DNA of 64,000 nucleotides from Nephromyces sp. MM_2019 (lineage: Eukaryota; Apicomplexa; Aconoidasida; Nephromycida), in NCBI GenBank assembly GCA_015657535.1, contig JADHZB010000816.1, positions 1-64,000 of the forward strand, written 5' to 3'. The position numbers and the translations under genes are program-made. The notes under the pieces are model-generated. The model saw only the letters and a list, made by a program, of their open reading frames with translations, did no database searches and had not been told where the DNA came from. Position 1 is the first letter of the stretch, and every line of letters begins with the position of its first letter. Below, in pieces: positions 61,682-64,000 of the stretch.

Positions 61682-63643
61682 TAAAAATTGTTATAAATTA
61701 CCATGATCTAACTAAAGGCTTTAATTAAGGTATTATTATTCCATAAAACAAACACACTTCAATAAAGCCATTTAAACTTTTTTATCAAACAATTTTGTAA
61801 ATGCCATGAAAAACAAACATTATTTTCAAATCTTAATTGATTAAACACATTTCTAACATAAATAAATTGGATTTACCTGACATTTCCTATCTATGTCCGA
61901 TTTATATTATTAAAGAATTTCATTTATTTTTTATGAGCTAAATAAATATCAATTATTTTTGGATATATATATGATTTATGACAATTATAAGTTCTTAATT
62001 TTAATTAATTCATCCCTAAATTACTTATTAGCTTGAATCCATTTTAATTAACGGTCTTATCTGATTGAACCTTAAATCAAGTTAAATCGTAACCTAGATA
62101 TGTAAATTATAATTCTTTTCCCAAGAAGGATTAAGATTTGATAATATAACTTGTTTAAAAAACAAATATATTAAAATACCGCTTTTGTTAAACATATTAG
62201 ATTAGTAAAATTCTGTAAAGTCCCACCAAAAAGCTCACAAGTTAGCTGAATATACGAAACCTTAGCAAATGTATACGTTTTTAAAGCAAGAAGCTCTTAT
62301 ACCTATTAAGAAAGCAATTAATAGAAACCATTTATCAATTTCCCATAATGGTATATCAATAAGCTAGAAAAAAGGTAGTAGTTATATTACTTAAAAGTAG
62401 TTAGTATCTAAAATGATAGATTACATAAGCTTAATCATACGTGTTAATATATATTTTAAATTTCATATTTATACCTAGAATAAAATTAATATTGCTAGGA
62501 AAGCTATACTAATTTTCATGATAAATGTGTAAATTTTAACTAATCCATAAAGTTTATCTTCGTCCATTCCTAAAATTTAGTTCTTAATAGATGGATTTGT
62601 TAGACTTGGTTAGAAAACAAGGGTATCAATCTTTTTCAAGTAATTTTTTTGAAAATTTTTTATAGTTTTAATGCTTAATGAATGATAATATGTATATGTA
62701 ATTTTATTGAAACTGTTAAGTGATGATACATTATAAAATATTAGAGTATAGGAAAGTTAGATAATATTGTTATTGTAGGTAGTTTGTAATTATTAATATC
62801 ATTTACATATTCTCTAGAAATATGGAGATATGAAATAAAATAGAGGGATGTGTAAGAAAATAGTAGTACTACAATGTGCTGAAGTGAATAAATAGTTTGA
62901 TGTGTGTATGATGTAAAATAATTCCCTTTGTGCACGAGACTTGTGACGTAGCTTGTTGTGTGTGCGAGTGACTTAACTTAATTTCACCAACTAATGCGTG
63001 TGATGACTTGTAACAAAACCATTAATTAATGTATGGATTACGTAAGTGGAATTAAAACTTGTTATAAGACTTCATAATGCAACTTGGCGTGTACAAGTAA
63101 ATAAATATGTGATTTTGTAGCATATCTGTGAGCTTGTGTTTTTGGCTTGCTAATTGAATATCATACATATGACGCACAAATTAAGATGTTAGTAAAAACT
63201 GTTACTTCAATTTATAAAATAGAGTTGAATTATTTTCTTCTCTACTTGCTTGCGTACATTATGTAAGCAATTACCTCAGCCTACACTAAGCCAATCCGTT
63301 CTCTGTCCAATCGTTTCACTACTGCGATTTTTGGTACGAATAAGTAAATATTCTTATCTTTGCTTTTTTCTTCATGTTTCATATGAATGAATTCATCTTA
63401 AAGTGCGCTGTTATTTCTTAAAATTTTTAAAAACACTTTTTAATAGTAAAAACCCTTCGTGCATTTTAATATTCATTTTTACACAACCACCGAATCGAGA
63501 CGTGAGTTGAATAGATTGTTATGCAAGCTAAATATATGTTGACAATTTACTACCACTAACAACTAATTCCAACTATGCGAAAGTGGTCACTGAGCTAAAG
63601 ACTCGATATAGTAATTTTTTCTTAAAATTTAGTTTTAGAAAAA
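61682..63643. other. Gene-free AT-rich stretch
   Basis: About 2 kb without an accepted frame. The 62741-62935 minus-strand frame is low-complexity Tyr/Ser/His sequence with no support. TGTGTG-rich words reappear lightly at 62870-62970. Confidence 0.55.
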
Positions 63644-64000
63644 TGTTTATTTACACTTTATTATTTGCATTTAATTTGTATTTTTATTTTCGCATTGACC
63701 AGATTTACTCCTATCGCACTAAATCGCAAATACCGAACGCAATAATAGAATTTTCAAATTTAGAAAACCAGCATTATTTTCCAATTTCTTTGAGCACTAT
63801 CATCCCCAAAGAAACCACACACTTTGCCTCTTTATCCAATATGCCAATATCATTTTCAACTGATCCAAGAAACCACACAAATTCACACAACTCATCGATG
63901 AACAATGGGAAGACACATGAACATGAAAATGGTCAAAGTAGCCCAGTTCCATCCAATTTATCTATGAAACGAATTTTCGTCTTAGGTGGAGATGGTTTTT
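63644..64000 (+). CDS. Signal-peptide NAD-binding epimerase, SQD1-like, cut by window end
   Basis: An open frame from ATG 63644 runs off the right edge. It starts MFIYTLLFAFNLYFYFRID, a signal peptide, followed by about 85 residues rich in Ser, Asn, His and Pro that look like a transit or linker region. It reaches MKRIFVLGGDGF at the end. GGDGF preceded by a short hydrophobic strand is the Rossmann glycine motif in the form used by UDP-sulfoquinovose synthases and related epimerases (GGDGYCG or GGDGFLG) rather than GGAGFIG. Only the first strand is visible, so the enzyme class is an inference. The bipartite leader suggests apicoplast targeting. Confidence 0.5.

Noticed and set aside
62741..62935. 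Minus-strand 64-residue Tyr/Ser-rich frame
   Set aside because: Low-complexity AT-rich sequence without splice partners or family resemblance.
1..64000. tRNA, rRNA or transposable element genes
   Set aside because: No cloverleaf with A/B boxes, rRNA core, reverse transcriptase or transposase motif was recognised by eye; a covariance-model search could still find small RNAs.

Overview
The window is nuclear DNA from an AT-rich, intron-rich apicomplexan. Most genes are broken by short GT-AG introns of about 60-150 bases. An armadillo-repeats-only (ARO) rhoptry protein with an acylated MGGQCC start (16791-18391), a Rab11B-like GTPase (46674-47638) and a signal-peptide tRNA dimethylallyltransferase of the kind sent to the apicoplast (41536-43134) fit a parasite with rhoptries, inner membrane complex and plastid. 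I cannot fix the genus. The composition and intron style suit a haematozoan-type lineage better than a GC-rich coccidian or an intron-poor Cryptosporidium.

There are two very different zones. Positions 1 to about 9750 are saturated with CA/TG and TA microsatellites, minisatellites, long introns (256-654 bases) and coding sequence invaded by Thr-His runs. Two plus-strand genes lie there: a four-exon OPA3-like gene (1757-3867) and a three-exon rhodanese plus dual-specificity pseudophosphatase gene (5900-9751). From about 9750 onward the CA/TG repeats almost vanish, introns are compact, and intergenic DNA is plain AT-rich sequence.

Genes in the second zone, in order: NAA60-type acetyltransferase (-), helical-repeat RNA-binding-like protein (+), soluble MAPR/cytochrome b5-like haem protein (+), ARO (-), a very large alpha-helical protein of unknown function (-), divergent 14-3-3 (-), 3-methyladenine DNA glycosylase (+), a COA1/TIM21-like membrane protein (-), a probable mitochondrial single-span protein (+), RluA-type pseudouridine synthase (-), TMEM184/DUF300 membrane protein (+), tRNA dimethylallyltransferase (-), mitochondrial-type serine hydroxymethyltransferase with about eleven exons (+), Rab11B-like GTPase (-), an unrecognised multi-exon gene (+), LDAH-type lipid-droplet hydrolase (-), BTB/T1-domain protein (+), a signal-peptide glutaredoxin-fold domain that reads in frame into two RRM domains (-), a CHCH/CMC4-like protein (+), and at the right edge the start of a signal-peptide NAD-binding epimerase with a GGDGF motif (+).

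There is no operon logic; neighbours are mostly functionally unrelated. Several products are predicted for the mitochondrion (OPA3-like, SHMT, COA1/TIM21-like, single-span protein, CHCH protein) and several have signal peptides compatible with plastid or secretory targeting (MiaA, glutaredoxin-RRM, epimerase). No rRNA, tRNA, transposon or CRISPR array was recognised. Exon limits were deduced by eye from splice sites and reading-frame continuity.
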